Source: Sulfuritalea sp.
GTDB lineage: Bacteria; Pseudomonadota; Gammaproteobacteria; Burkholderiales; Rhodocyclaceae
Length of the DNA stretch: 64,000 nucleotides
Assembly: GCA_030247575.1 (NCBI GenBank)
Contig: JAOTRV010000003.1
Coordinates: forward strand, 62,001-126,000
Direction of reading: 5' to 3'
The notes under the pieces were generated by a model. It worked only from the letters and a program-made list of their open reading frames with translations. It searched no databases and was not told the DNA's origin. This document shows positions 19,807 through 27,435 of this stretch, piece by piece (position 1 is the first letter of the stretch; each line of letters starts with the position of its first letter). The position numbers were made by a program, and so were the translations under genes.

Positions 19807-20438
19807 TGCGCTGTCTCCTGACGGGGGTTGCTGATGTTCGCTGCGCCTTTGAGCGGCGTCACCACGACGCCGGATGCGGGCGGTGCCACGGCGGCGCCGG
19901 CTTCCTTGTTCTTCGGCTGGATCACGGCACGGACGCGTTCGCCGCTTCCGGGCTTCGCGCGGGTGCCGTTGGGCCCGCTGGTGACGAAGTAGTTCTCGGT
20001 CCTGGCGTCATAGGAAATGAATTGCCCGCGCACCTCGTCGAGGCCGCTCTTGACCCAGGCGCGGTTGAAGAACTCGGTCTTTTCGCCCTTGGCGTCGTGT
20101 TCGATGCGCTCGGCTTCACCTTCGATGTACTCGTCGACGCCTTCGCGTTTCTGGCGGAAGCGCGCCGGCGTGCCGCCGCCGCCGGTGGCGACGCCGCGCT
20201 GGTAGCCATCGTCGTCCTGGGTGACGACGATGCGCTCGGCACGGATGGTCAGGGTGCCCTTGACCAGTTGCACGTTGCCTTCGAAGATCTGGACCTTCTT
20301 CACGTCATCGACGGAGACCCGGTCGGCTTCGAGATTGACCGGCTTGTCGCGGTCGGCTTTTTCCGCTCTTGCCGCCGTTGCGGCCAGCGTTGCGCCGGCG
20401 ATGCCGGCAATGAAAGCGAGTCGAAGAAAAGGTTTCAT
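19803..20438 (-). CDS. lptA: LPS transport periplasmic protein LptA
   Basis: 211 residues. A signal peptide (about residues 1-25, ending ATAARA) is followed by the OstA/LptA beta-jellyroll: PVNLEADRVSVDDVKKVQIFEG and VQLVKGTLTIRAERIVV. LptA forms the periplasmic bridge that carries lipopolysaccharide from LptBFGC to LptDE. The C-terminus after about residue 170 is proline/alanine-rich and probably disordered. It is coupled to lptC by ATGA (20435-20438) and to the downstream hydratase in the same way. Confidence 0.95.
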   Translation of the reverse strand: MKPFLRLAFIAGIAGATLAATAARAEKADRDKPVNLEADRVSVDDVKKVQIFEGNVQLVKGTLTIRAERIVVTQDDDGYQRGVATGGGGTPARFRQKREGVDEYIEGEAERIEHDAKGEKTEFFNRAWVKSGLDEVRGQFISYDARTENYFVTSGPNGTRAKPGSGERVRAVIQPKNKEAGAAVAPPASGVVVTPLKGAANISNPRQETAQ

Positions 20439-21010
20439 GGTGTCTCGGTCCGGTTGCGATGGAGGGTGCCGGTAACGCGGCCGCGCAGGACCGTGACGCC
20501 GGACCTGTTGTCGATGTCGAGCCCGGTGCCGCGCAGGATGCTCTTGCCTTGGGAAACGACCACGGCATCGTTGGTGCTGCCTCTTTCCTCGTCGGGAAAG
20601 ACCTTCAGGGTTCGGGTTTCCAGCGAGGTGGGCGGCGCATCGACTGTTGCGCCGTGGCGAATCACCCGCACCTCGTCGACCAGGTCGACCTGCTTGCCGT
20701 CCTTGCCGATGTAACCCATGCGTGAGGAAATCTCGGTCGGCGGCTGCTGATGGTAGGTGATGTGCGGTGCGGTGACGACCGTCGTGTCGTCGTCGGGGTA
20801 ATGCATCAGCCGGGCGGCGATCAGGGTATGTTGCAGCTTGCCTTCGATGTCGAAGCGGCGCACCTCGAAACGCTCCACCCAGTAATCCGGATCATGGCGC
20901 TGCGGGCCGCGCGGATTGTCGGCCTGTATCACCCGGTTGAGCCAGAGGGTGAGGGCGGCCAGCAGCAGCAGCATGACCAGAGGGAAGAGTGAGGCGGCGC
21001 GGTCTTTCAT
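20435..21010 (-). CDS. lptC: LPS export system protein LptC
   Basis: 191 residues beginning MKDRAASLFPLVMLLLLAAL. A single N-terminal membrane helix (about 8-28) is followed by a periplasmic jellyroll (WVERFEVRRFDIEGKLQHTL, HYPDDDTTVVTAPHITY). LptC docks on the inner-membrane LptBFG transporter and passes lipopolysaccharide to LptA. I use the ATG at 21010, which overlaps the kdsC stop (ATGA); an upstream in-frame start would add 20 polar residues before the anchor. Confidence 0.93.
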   Translation of the reverse strand: MKDRAASLFPLVMLLLLAALTLWLNRVIQADNPRGPQRHDPDYWVERFEVRRFDIEGKLQHTLIAARLMHYPDDDTTVVTAPHITYHQQPPTEISSRMGYIGKDGKQVDLVDEVRVIRHGATVDAPPTSLETRTLKVFPDEERGSTNDAVVVSQGKSILRGTGLDIDNRSGVTVLRGRVTGTLHRNRTETP

Positions 21011-21555
21011 GCGAGATATTCCGCCATGGCTTCGTCCCACTTGCCCCGGGCGCGAAGAATCAGGTCGCACACCTCGCGCACGGCGCCGCGGCCGCCGCCC
21101 CGGCTTGCGACGTAGTCGACCCGGGACACGACTTCGCCGTGTCCGTCGGCCACGGTGGCGGAAAAGCCGCAGGCCCTGAGGACCGGCAGATCCACCACGT
21201 CGTCGCCCATGTAGCCCGTCTGCGCGAGTCCGATCCCGCGCTGCCCTGCCAGTCCGGCGAGTACCGCGCGCTTGTCCGCGATGCCCATGTGCAGTTCTTC
21301 GATGCCGAGATTCCTGGCGCGCAGTTCGAGTGCGCGCGAACTGCGCCCGCTGATGATGGCCACTTCGATACCGGCCTGCTGCAACATCTTCAAGCCGTGG
21401 CCGTCGAGGCTGGAGAAGGCCTTCATCTCGTCGCCCTGCGAGCTGAAGTAGAGCGTGCCGTCGGTGAGCACGCCGTCCACGTCGAATCCCATCAGGGCGA
21501 CCCCGGCGGCCTTGCGGGCGGCCGTGGTCATGCTCCCGGGCATCGCCTCGACCAT
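21007..21555 (-). CDS. kdsC: 3-deoxy-D-manno-octulosonate 8-phosphate phosphatase KdsC
   Basis: 182-residue C0-type HAD phosphatase making free Kdo from Kdo-8-phosphate for lipid A. HAD motif I is DVDGVLTDG (Asp25 nucleophile, Asp27), motif II is IISGRSS, and motif III is the aspartate pair in YMGDDVVDLPVL. The start at 21555 overlaps the kdsD stop (TGATG), so translation is coupled. An earlier in-frame start lies inside kdsD and is unlikely. Confidence 0.94.
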   Translation of the reverse strand: MVEAMPGSMTTAARKAAGVALMGFDVDGVLTDGTLYFSSQGDEMKAFSSLDGHGLKMLQQAGIEVAIISGRSSRALELRARNLGIEELHMGIADKRAVLAGLAGQRGIGLAQTGYMGDDVVDLPVLRACGFSATVADGHGEVVSRVDYVASRGGGRGAVREVCDLILRARGKWDEAMAEYLA

Positions 21556-22568
21556 CAGACGACTTTCGCCTGGAACAGGTCGTGCATGTTCAGCGCGCCG
21601 CACAGTTTGCCGGCGTCATCCGTCACCAGCAGCTGGTTGATCTTGCCGGCTTCCATCATTTCCACCGCCTCGACGGCCAGCCGCCGGGCGCCGATGCTGC
21701 GCGGTTGGCGCGTCATGACCTCGGCCACCGGCGTCGCGCGCAGGTCGCCGAGGCGCTCCATGGCGCGGCGCAGGTCGCCGTCGGTGAAGATCCCGGTGAT
21801 CTGCCCCGCGGCATCGAGCACCACCGTCATGCCCATGCCGCCGCGCGTCATCGCCGCCAGCGCGGCGGGCACCGGGACGTCTTCGGCAAGCGTGGGCACG
21901 TCGATGCGCATCACGTCGCCGACATGGGTCAGCAGCTTGCGGCCCAGCGCGCCGCCGGGGTGCGAGCGGGCGAAATCCTCCGCGCCGAAGCCGCGCGCGT
22001 CGAGCAGCGCCACCGCCAATGCATCGCCGAGCGCCAGCGCTGCCGTGGTGCTGGCCGTCGGCGCCAGGTTCAGCGGGCAGGCTTCCTGATCGACGCGGGC
22101 GTCGAGATGGATGTCGGCTTCCTGCGCCAGGGAGGAAGTTTCGTTGCCGGTGACGGCGATCAGCTTGCCGCCCAGGCGCTTCACCAGCGGCACGATGGTC
22201 AGCAGTTCGTCGTTCTCGCCGGAATTGGAAATGGCGATCAGCACATCGTTGCGGGTGATCATGCCCAGGTCGCCATGCACGGCTTCGGCGGCGTGGACGA
22301 AATAGGCCGGAGTGCCGGTGCTGGCGAGAGTGGCGGCCAGCTTGCGCGCGATATGGCCCGACTTGCCGATGCCGCTGACGACCACGCGGCCGCGGCTTTC
22401 GAGTATCAGCGCCACGGCGGCGCCGAATTCGCCGTTCAGCCGTCGCGCCAGCGCCGCCACCGCCGCCGCTTCGACCTCCAGCACCTGGCGGCCCATGGCC
22501 ACGGCACGATCATCGTCACGGGCGCGCACCGGTGACGAAGATTCGGGTGACTTGACGGCTTGGTTCAT
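21555..22568 (-). CDS. kdsD: arabinose-5-phosphate isomerase KdsD
   Basis: 337 residues. The SIS domain (about 45-185) carries VSGIGKSGHIARKLAATLAS and the ISNSGENDELL phosphate loop. The HPGGALGR linker leads into two CBS domains (about 205-335, starting VGDVMR). It converts ribulose-5-phosphate to arabinose-5-phosphate, the first committed step of Kdo synthesis. It heads the kdsD-kdsC-lptC-lptA operon and is divergent from the antiporter gene with an 86-nt shared upstream region. Confidence 0.95.
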   Translation of the reverse strand: MNQAVKSPESSSPVRARDDDRAVAMGRQVLEVEAAAVAALARRLNGEFGAAVALILESRGRVVVSGIGKSGHIARKLAATLASTGTPAYFVHAAEAVHGDLGMITRNDVLIAISNSGENDELLTIVPLVKRLGGKLIAVTGNETSSLAQEADIHLDARVDQEACPLNLAPTASTTAALALGDALAVALLDARGFGAEDFARSHPGGALGRKLLTHVGDVMRIDVPTLAEDVPVPAALAAMTRGGMGMTVVLDAAGQITGIFTDGDLRRAMERLGDLRATPVAEVMTRQPRSIGARRLAVEAVEMMEAGKINQLLVTDDAGKLCGALNMHDLFQAKVV

Positions 22569-22654
22569 CGGGTTCGGGCGTTTAATATGATGGAGCCAAA
22601 TTATAGCAACCGCATCCGTCCGGCTTCCCTTCTTATTCCGCCCCTGGCCATTCG

Positions 22655-24631
22655 ATGACCGACACCCTGCCCCTGATCCTGTTGCTGCTCGCCGCCGCAG
22701 TGGTCGTCGTCGTGGTCTTCCGCATGCTGGGACTGCCGCCGATCATGGGCTACCTGCTGGTGGGAGCGGCACTGGGGCCGCATGCCGCGGGCTGGGTTCC
22801 CGATACCGAGCAGACGCGGCACCTGGCCGAATTCGGCGTGGTGTTCCTGATGTTCAGCATCGGCCTCGAATTCTCCCTGGCGCGGCTGTACGCCATGAAG
22901 CGCATCGTGTTCGGCCTGGGCCTGTTGCAGGTGCTGGTGACTGTGCTGGTGGCGACCTTGCTGGCACGGCTCGCCGGCATTCCCTGGCTGGCCGGCATCG
23001 CGCTGGGCGGCGCCCTGGCGATGTCATCGACGGCGATTCTGTCCAAGTTGCTCGCCGAGCGCGGCGAACTCGATGCGCCGCACGGTCGCGAGGTGATCGG
23101 CGTGCTGCTGTTTCAGGACATCGCCGTGGTGCCGCTGCTGGTGCTGATCCCGGCGCTGTCGCAGCCGCTCGATGCGATGGCCGGGGCCCTCCTGATGGCT
23201 GGTCTCAAGGCGGCAGTGCTGCTGACGCTGGTGCTGTTCGTCGGCCAGCGCGCGCTTTCCGCCTGGTTCTACATGGTGGCGCGCAGAAAGTCCGCCGAGC
23301 TGTTCATGCTCAATGTGCTGCTGATCACCCTCGGCCTGGCCTGGCTGACCGATCTCGCGGGCCTGTCGCTGGCGCTGGGCGCCTTCACCGCCGGCATGCT
23401 GATCGGCGAAACCGATTACCGCTATCAGGTGGAAGAGGACATCAAGCCCTTCCGCGACGTGCTGCTGGGCCTGTTCTTCGTCACCATCGGGATGCGCCTC
23501 GATGTGCCGCAGATCGCCGACCAGTGGTTGCTGGTAGCGGGCATCCTGGTGGCGCTGGTGGCGCTCAAGCTGCTGATCGTCGGCGCCGTCTCGCGGCTCC
23601 TCGGCAGTTTGCCGGGGACGGCGCTGCGCAGCGGCCTGTGGCTCTGCGCCGGCGGCGAGTTCGGCTTCGTCGTTCTCGCCCGCAGCGGCGACGTCAACCT
23701 GCTCAGCGCCGCGACGCTGCAGCCGGTGCTGGCGGCCATGGTGCTCTCGCTGCTTGCGGCGCCGCTGATCGTGCATTTCGCCGATCGCCTGGTGTTCCGT
23801 TTCGTCGCCTCGGAATGGCTGTTGCGTTCGATGCAACTGACGCAATTGGCCGCGCAGTCGCTGAGCACCGACAAGCATGCGATCCTCTGCGGCTACGGCC
23901 GCACCGGCCAGCATCTGGCGCGCTTTCTTGAAGCCGAGGGGGTTTCCTTCATGGCCCTCGACCTCGATCCCGAGCGCGTGCGCGAAGCCAGCATGGCCGC
24001 CGAGTCGGTCTCCTACGGCGATTCGTCGAAGAAGGAAACGCTGCTGGCGGCCGGCTTGTCGCGGGCCAGCGTGGTGATCATCACCTTTGCCGACATCGAC
24101 GCCGCGCTGCGGGTGATTCATCGGGTCCGCGAATTGCGCCCCGATGTCGCCATCGTGTCGCGGGCCAAGGAGCAGGACGACGTCGAAAAGCTCTACGCCG
24201 CCGGCGCCGCCGAAGTGGTGCCGGAAGCACTCGAATCGAGCGTGATGCTGGCCACCCACGCCCTGGCGCTGTCGGGCATCCCGATGCACAAGGTGATCAA
24301 GCGTTTGCGCGAGATGCGCGAACAGCACTACGCGCTGCTGCGCGGCTTCTTTCACGGCGCTACCGATGCCGGCGCCCATCTGGCCGACGCCGACCAGCCT
24401 CGCCTGCACGCGGTGACGCTGACGCCGGGAGCATGGGCGATCGGACGGCGGGTCGGCGAGGTCGATCTGCAAGGAGTCGACGCCCGCGTCACGGCGATCC
24501 GGCGCCGTAGCCAGCGCGGCCTCAAGATGGAGCCCGGGCTCGAACTGATGGAAGGCGATGTGGTGGTGCTGATCGGAACCGCCGCGGCGGTCAGGACGGG
24601 CGAGGAGCTGCTGCTGAGGGCGCGGCCCTGA
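22655..24631 (+). CDS. monovalent cation:proton antiporter, KefB/YbaL type
   Basis: 658 residues. About a dozen N-terminal membrane helices (1-390) form a CPA2 sodium/hydrogen-exchanger domain with FLMFSIGLEFSLARL and the AMSSTAILSKLLAERGEL crossover segment. A TrkA-N/RCK nucleotide-binding domain follows (about 405-520, AILCGYGRTGQHLARFLEAEG), then a TrkA-C domain at the end. The arrangement matches KefB/KefC/YbaL potassium efflux proteins gated by nucleotide. It is divergent from kdsD, a pairing frequent in betaproteobacteria. Its last 41 bp overlap the convergent membrane-protein gene. Confidence 0.92.
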   Translation: MTDTLPLILLLLAAAVVVVVVFRMLGLPPIMGYLLVGAALGPHAAGWVPDTEQTRHLAEFGVVFLMFSIGLEFSLARLYAMKRIVFGLGLLQVLVTVLVATLLARLAGIPWLAGIALGGALAMSSTAILSKLLAERGELDAPHGREVIGVLLFQDIAVVPLLVLIPALSQPLDAMAGALLMAGLKAAVLLTLVLFVGQRALSAWFYMVARRKSAELFMLNVLLITLGLAWLTDLAGLSLALGAFTAGMLIGETDYRYQVEEDIKPFRDVLLGLFFVTIGMRLDVPQIADQWLLVAGILVALVALKLLIVGAVSRLLGSLPGTALRSGLWLCAGGEFGFVVLARSGDVNLLSAATLQPVLAAMVLSLLAAPLIVHFADRLVFRFVASEWLLRSMQLTQLAAQSLSTDKHAILCGYGRTGQHLARFLEAEGVSFMALDLDPERVREASMAAESVSYGDSSKKETLLAAGLSRASVVIITFADIDAALRVIHRVRELRPDVAIVSRAKEQDDVEKLYAAGAAEVVPEALESSVMLATHALALSGIPMHKVIKRLREMREQHYALLRGFFHGATDAGAHLADADQPRLHAVTLTPGAWAIGRRVGEVDLQGVDARVTAIRRRSQRGLKMEPGLELMEGDVVVLIGTAAAVRTGEELLLRARP

Positions 24632-26438
24632 AGTCGACGCAACGATAGAGAAACCAGCGGGTCGAACTTGGCGAGTCGACCCATCGCGGCGCCTCCATTT
24701 CGTCGATGCGATGATTCACGATCACGCTGTCCAGGACAGGGTCCGAACATAGTTGGGTCAGGCCTGCCCGCGTTGCCTGGTGTCCCGCCTTGTTTCCTGT
24801 TGTCCATGCGGCATCGGTCGAGCCGAAGGCCATGAGCCGTTCAAGCCGCCGCGCCGATTCCATGGCTGTTGCGCGCGAGAAGACAACGCCGACACTTTGT
24901 TGCTTGGACGCGTAGTTCCCCTGCCGCAGCAAAAACCACGTGTAGAGGAAATTATTCTGCCAATAGACCGTTTCGTCGCGAGCAATCAGTTCGCCGAAGG
25001 GGCGCGGCGGCGAAGCGGAATACAACGCGGCCTGTAACGTGTCGTCGGCACGGTACCAGCCGGCAGCCGAGACTGCCAGACCAAGCGAGGCAGCCAGCAC
25101 GGCTCCCCTCGGGCAGCGGCAATGGACCCGCAGCAGAAGTGCGATTCCCGCCGGGAGAAGGAGCGCCAGCGGCCCTTGCAGAAACGCTGCCGGATCGCCC
25201 GACGGCATCCGGCTGGCGGGGTTCGCCCATTCCTGCAGCCGCTCGGCCAGATAGGCCAATTGCTGTACGAGCGCAAGAGCCGATTCCAGGAGAACCAGCG
25301 CGAGTGCCGTGCCACCCGCCACCGGCAACCATCGCGGCAGTTCGGGCGGGGCACCGTTGCGCCAGGCGACGTGGGCGATGCCGGCCAGCAGCAGGGCTAC
25401 CGGGCCGCCGAGGGTGTTGGCCGTCATCGCGGCGGCGGTCAGGCCGGCCAGCAGCCAGCGGTCGGCGTTGGATCGGCGCCAGCGCCCGGCAAGCATTTCC
25501 GTCAGCGCGAGCAGGCCGGCGACCTTGATCAGCCACAGGCAACGCCAGGGTTGCGCCTGTATCAGCAGCGTGGCATGGGTCGCCGTGCCGAGAAGGGCGA
25601 GATAAAACCCCGCTGTTCCGGTCAGCGCCAATGAGCGGCAGGCGCGATGAATCGGCGCGGTCGTCGACGTCCCTGCCGCCAGGAGAATCCCGATCCAGGC
25701 GAAGGGTTCGGCCAACTCGTTCCATTGCCAGCCATCGAGCAGGACAAACGGCGCCCGATAGCGGACGATGGCGAGCCAGTCCGCGTCCATGCCCGGCGGG
25801 GCAAAGGCCGCTGCAGCAGCGACGAGCGCAAGCACTCCCAGCGGGCGGGCACCGAGCTGCGCATGAAAAAATGCCAGGAAAAGCACCCCCGGCAGGGCGA
25901 TGATCGGATGGCACAGAAATCCGCCTGCGACTGCCGCGAACGCCGTCCGGCGATGCCCGCCAAGGCTGGCGGCGACGCTCGCCAGTACCAGTGCTTCCGC
26001 CCAGCTGCGGGCGGTGAGAAAGCTCTCCGCGTAGCGCAGGATGTCGTGTGCGAAATTGCCTTGTGCGCCGTAGTGACCCGGCAGCGCGAAAACCAGCGCG
26101 AGACCGATCCACAGGGGCGGGCCGCTCAGCCACTGTCGCGCGATGGCATACGCGGCCAGCGCCCAGGCCAGATGCGCCGCCACCAGCAGCACGAGGGCGG
26201 CATGACCCAGTCCCAGCAGTCCGGTCAGCCAGGCATAGACCAGGCTGAACAGGCTGTAGTCGTCCTGCGAACCGAACTCGAAGAACAGGTCGTGGCGGAA
26301 TGCCTGCGGATCGGTGCGGGCCAGGGCCTGGACGGCATAGAACATGCCGTCGTGCTGGATGCCGAAATAGCGATGGGTGAGCAGCCAGATCGCCGCCAGG
26401 GCAAGCGCGGCGCTCAGGCGCAAGGCGAGGGGCTGCAT
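24591..26438 (-). CDS. large polytopic membrane protein of unknown function downstream of the pilin (GT-C-like?)
   Basis: 615 residues with roughly ten to twelve predicted membrane helices and a soluble C-terminal tail of about 140 residues (from RADDTLQAALYSASPPRPF). The first extramembrane loop, immediately after helix 1, has a conserved-looking block HRYFGIQHDGMFYAVQAL...RHDLFFEFGSQDDYSLFS. Acidic residues in the first loop are a hallmark of GT-C lipid-linked sugar transferases, so such an activity is possible, but I cannot identify the protein. It follows the pilin gene on the same strand after a terminator hairpin (26451-26475), so it may be expressed partly by read-through. Its 3' end overlaps the antiporter gene by 41 bp. 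Confidence 0.75.
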   Translation of the reverse strand: MQPLALRLSAALALAAIWLLTHRYFGIQHDGMFYAVQALARTDPQAFRHDLFFEFGSQDDYSLFSLVYAWLTGLLGLGHAALVLLVAAHLAWALAAYAIARQWLSGPPLWIGLALVFALPGHYGAQGNFAHDILRYAESFLTARSWAEALVLASVAASLGGHRRTAFAAVAGGFLCHPIIALPGVLFLAFFHAQLGARPLGVLALVAAAAAFAPPGMDADWLAIVRYRAPFVLLDGWQWNELAEPFAWIGILLAAGTSTTAPIHRACRSLALTGTAGFYLALLGTATHATLLIQAQPWRCLWLIKVAGLLALTEMLAGRWRRSNADRWLLAGLTAAAMTANTLGGPVALLLAGIAHVAWRNGAPPELPRWLPVAGGTALALVLLESALALVQQLAYLAERLQEWANPASRMPSGDPAAFLQGPLALLLPAGIALLLRVHCRCPRGAVLAASLGLAVSAAGWYRADDTLQAALYSASPPRPFGELIARDETVYWQNNFLYTWFLLRQGNYASKQQSVGVVFSRATAMESARRLERLMAFGSTDAAWTTGNKAGHQATRAGLTQLCSDPVLDSVIVNHRIDEMEAPRWVDSPSSTRWFLYRCVDFRAAPSAAAPRPS

Positions 26439-26450
26439 TGGAGCGGGCAG

Positions 26451-26475
26451 AAAAAAGCCCGCCGAAGCGGGCTTT
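26451..26475 (-). terminator. terminator downstream of the pilin gene
   Basis: On the minus strand AAAGCCCGC-TTCG-GCGGGCTTT then further T residues, 19 nt past the pilin stop and 13 nt before the start of the next gene. It may act as a partial terminator setting a high pilin to membrane-protein ratio. Confidence 0.88.
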
Positions 26476-26493
26476 CATCCATGGCGGCGTGGT

Positions 26494-27204
26494 TCAGAGT
26501 GCCATGCACATCGTGTACGACGTGGCGTCGTCGATCGCCGTGCTGGCCACTGCCGCCGCTGGGGTGGTAGTAGCGGCTAGTGCGGTGACATTGGCCATGG
26601 CACGCAAGGAACCGGTGCCCGTGTTGCCGTCGTCCATGGTGACATCGAGCTGCTTGGCGTATTTACCGAGAATGCTGGTGGAGCAGACCACATAGGTGCC
26701 CGTCAAGCCGGTGATCGGACTGGCAGTAGCCGACCCGCTGGTGATGCCTATGAAGCCGCCGTCTGCGTTCTTCGGCAAAAAGTCCAGAACCCCGGCGGCG
26801 GCGGGAGCCGTCGTCGGGCCGGCGGCCAGGCCGGCGAGGCGCACATGCTGCCAGAACAGGATAGTTTCGTCGGTTTGAACGCTCGAGTTCCATGCACCTT
26901 CGATGACGCCGTTGCCGCGGGCAGCCGGGCTGGCAGGGGTGGTTGCAAGGACAACGGTTACGCTGCCGACGGTGGCTCCCAGGTGGGTCGTTGCCACTGC
27001 GGAATCATCTCCCGGCAGCGCCTTGAACTTGTCCTGGTAGCCGTAGATGAACAGCGGAATATTGCGGAAGTCCGTGGCGAAGTTCTTCACCTTGGCGCTG
27101 TTGATGAGTTCCTGGCCCTTCAGCACGCCGCCCAGCAGCAGGCCGATGATGACCAGCACGATGGCGATTTCGACCAGGGTAAAACCGGATTGTTTGCTTC
27201 TCAT
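26494..27204 (-). CDS. type IV pilin-like protein (prepilin N-terminal methylation domain)
   Basis: 236 residues. The class III leader MRSKQSG is cut before Phe8 (FTLVEIAIVLVIIGLLLGGV), with Glu12 as the conserved +5 glutamate; PilD would cleave and N-methylate. The long hydrophobic helix runs to about residue 30. Two cysteines, VVCSTS and the penultimate region YTMCMAL, could close the C-terminal disulphide loop usual in pilins. The sequence is Ala/Thr/Ser-rich, so O-glycosylation is conceivable. I start at 27204 because GGGGGAG is 6 nt upstream; the ATG at 27210 directly abuts that site. A sigma54 promoter lies at 27247-27262. Major versus minor pilin cannot be decided from sequence. Confidence 0.88.
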   Translation of the reverse strand: MRSKQSGFTLVEIAIVLVIIGLLLGGVLKGQELINSAKVKNFATDFRNIPLFIYGYQDKFKALPGDDSAVATTHLGATVGSVTVVLATTPASPAARGNGVIEGAWNSSVQTDETILFWQHVRLAGLAAGPTTAPAAAGVLDFLPKNADGGFIGITSGSATASPITGLTGTYVVCSTSILGKYAKQLDVTMDDGNTGTGSLRAMANVTALAATTTPAAAVASTAIDDATSYTMCMAL

Positions 27205-27246
27205 GATCATCTCCCCCGTGGGGTGGTTATATGGTGCCCGAACTAA

Positions 27247-27262
27247 TGCACAACTCATGCCA
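27247..27262 (-). promoter_or_regulatory. sigma54 (RpoN) promoter of the pilin gene
   Basis: On the minus strand TGGCATGAGTTGTGCA, matching TGGCAC-N5-TTGCA in 9 of 11 positions with exactly 10 nt between the GG (-24) and GC (-12) elements. It lies 43 nt upstream of the pilin start codon. Confidence 0.8.
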
Positions 27263-27325
27263 AGTTGAGTTTTATTAATTAAAACAACTGATTAAAGTTT
27301 TTATTTCCATTGATTCGAATGGCAT

Positions 27326-27370
27326 CTGTCGATTATTGGACAGGTTCGTCAGCTATTTGGCAGATTGTCC
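27326..27370 (-). promoter_or_regulatory. candidate PilR upstream activating region
   Basis: CTGTC (27326-27330) and GACAG (27339-27343) form an inverted repeat with 8 nt between, and a further TGTC lies at 27366-27369. This places TGTC half-sites roughly 65-110 bp upstream of the sigma54 -24 element. From memory, P. aeruginosa PilR binds repeated (C/G)TGTC elements upstream of pilA. The assignment is inference. Confidence 0.45.
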
Positions 27371-27435
27371 GTTGCGCGGCGTGGCTACAATCAACGGGTT
27401 TCCCGCGGGTCTCGCCAAACCGGTAAATTATTCAC

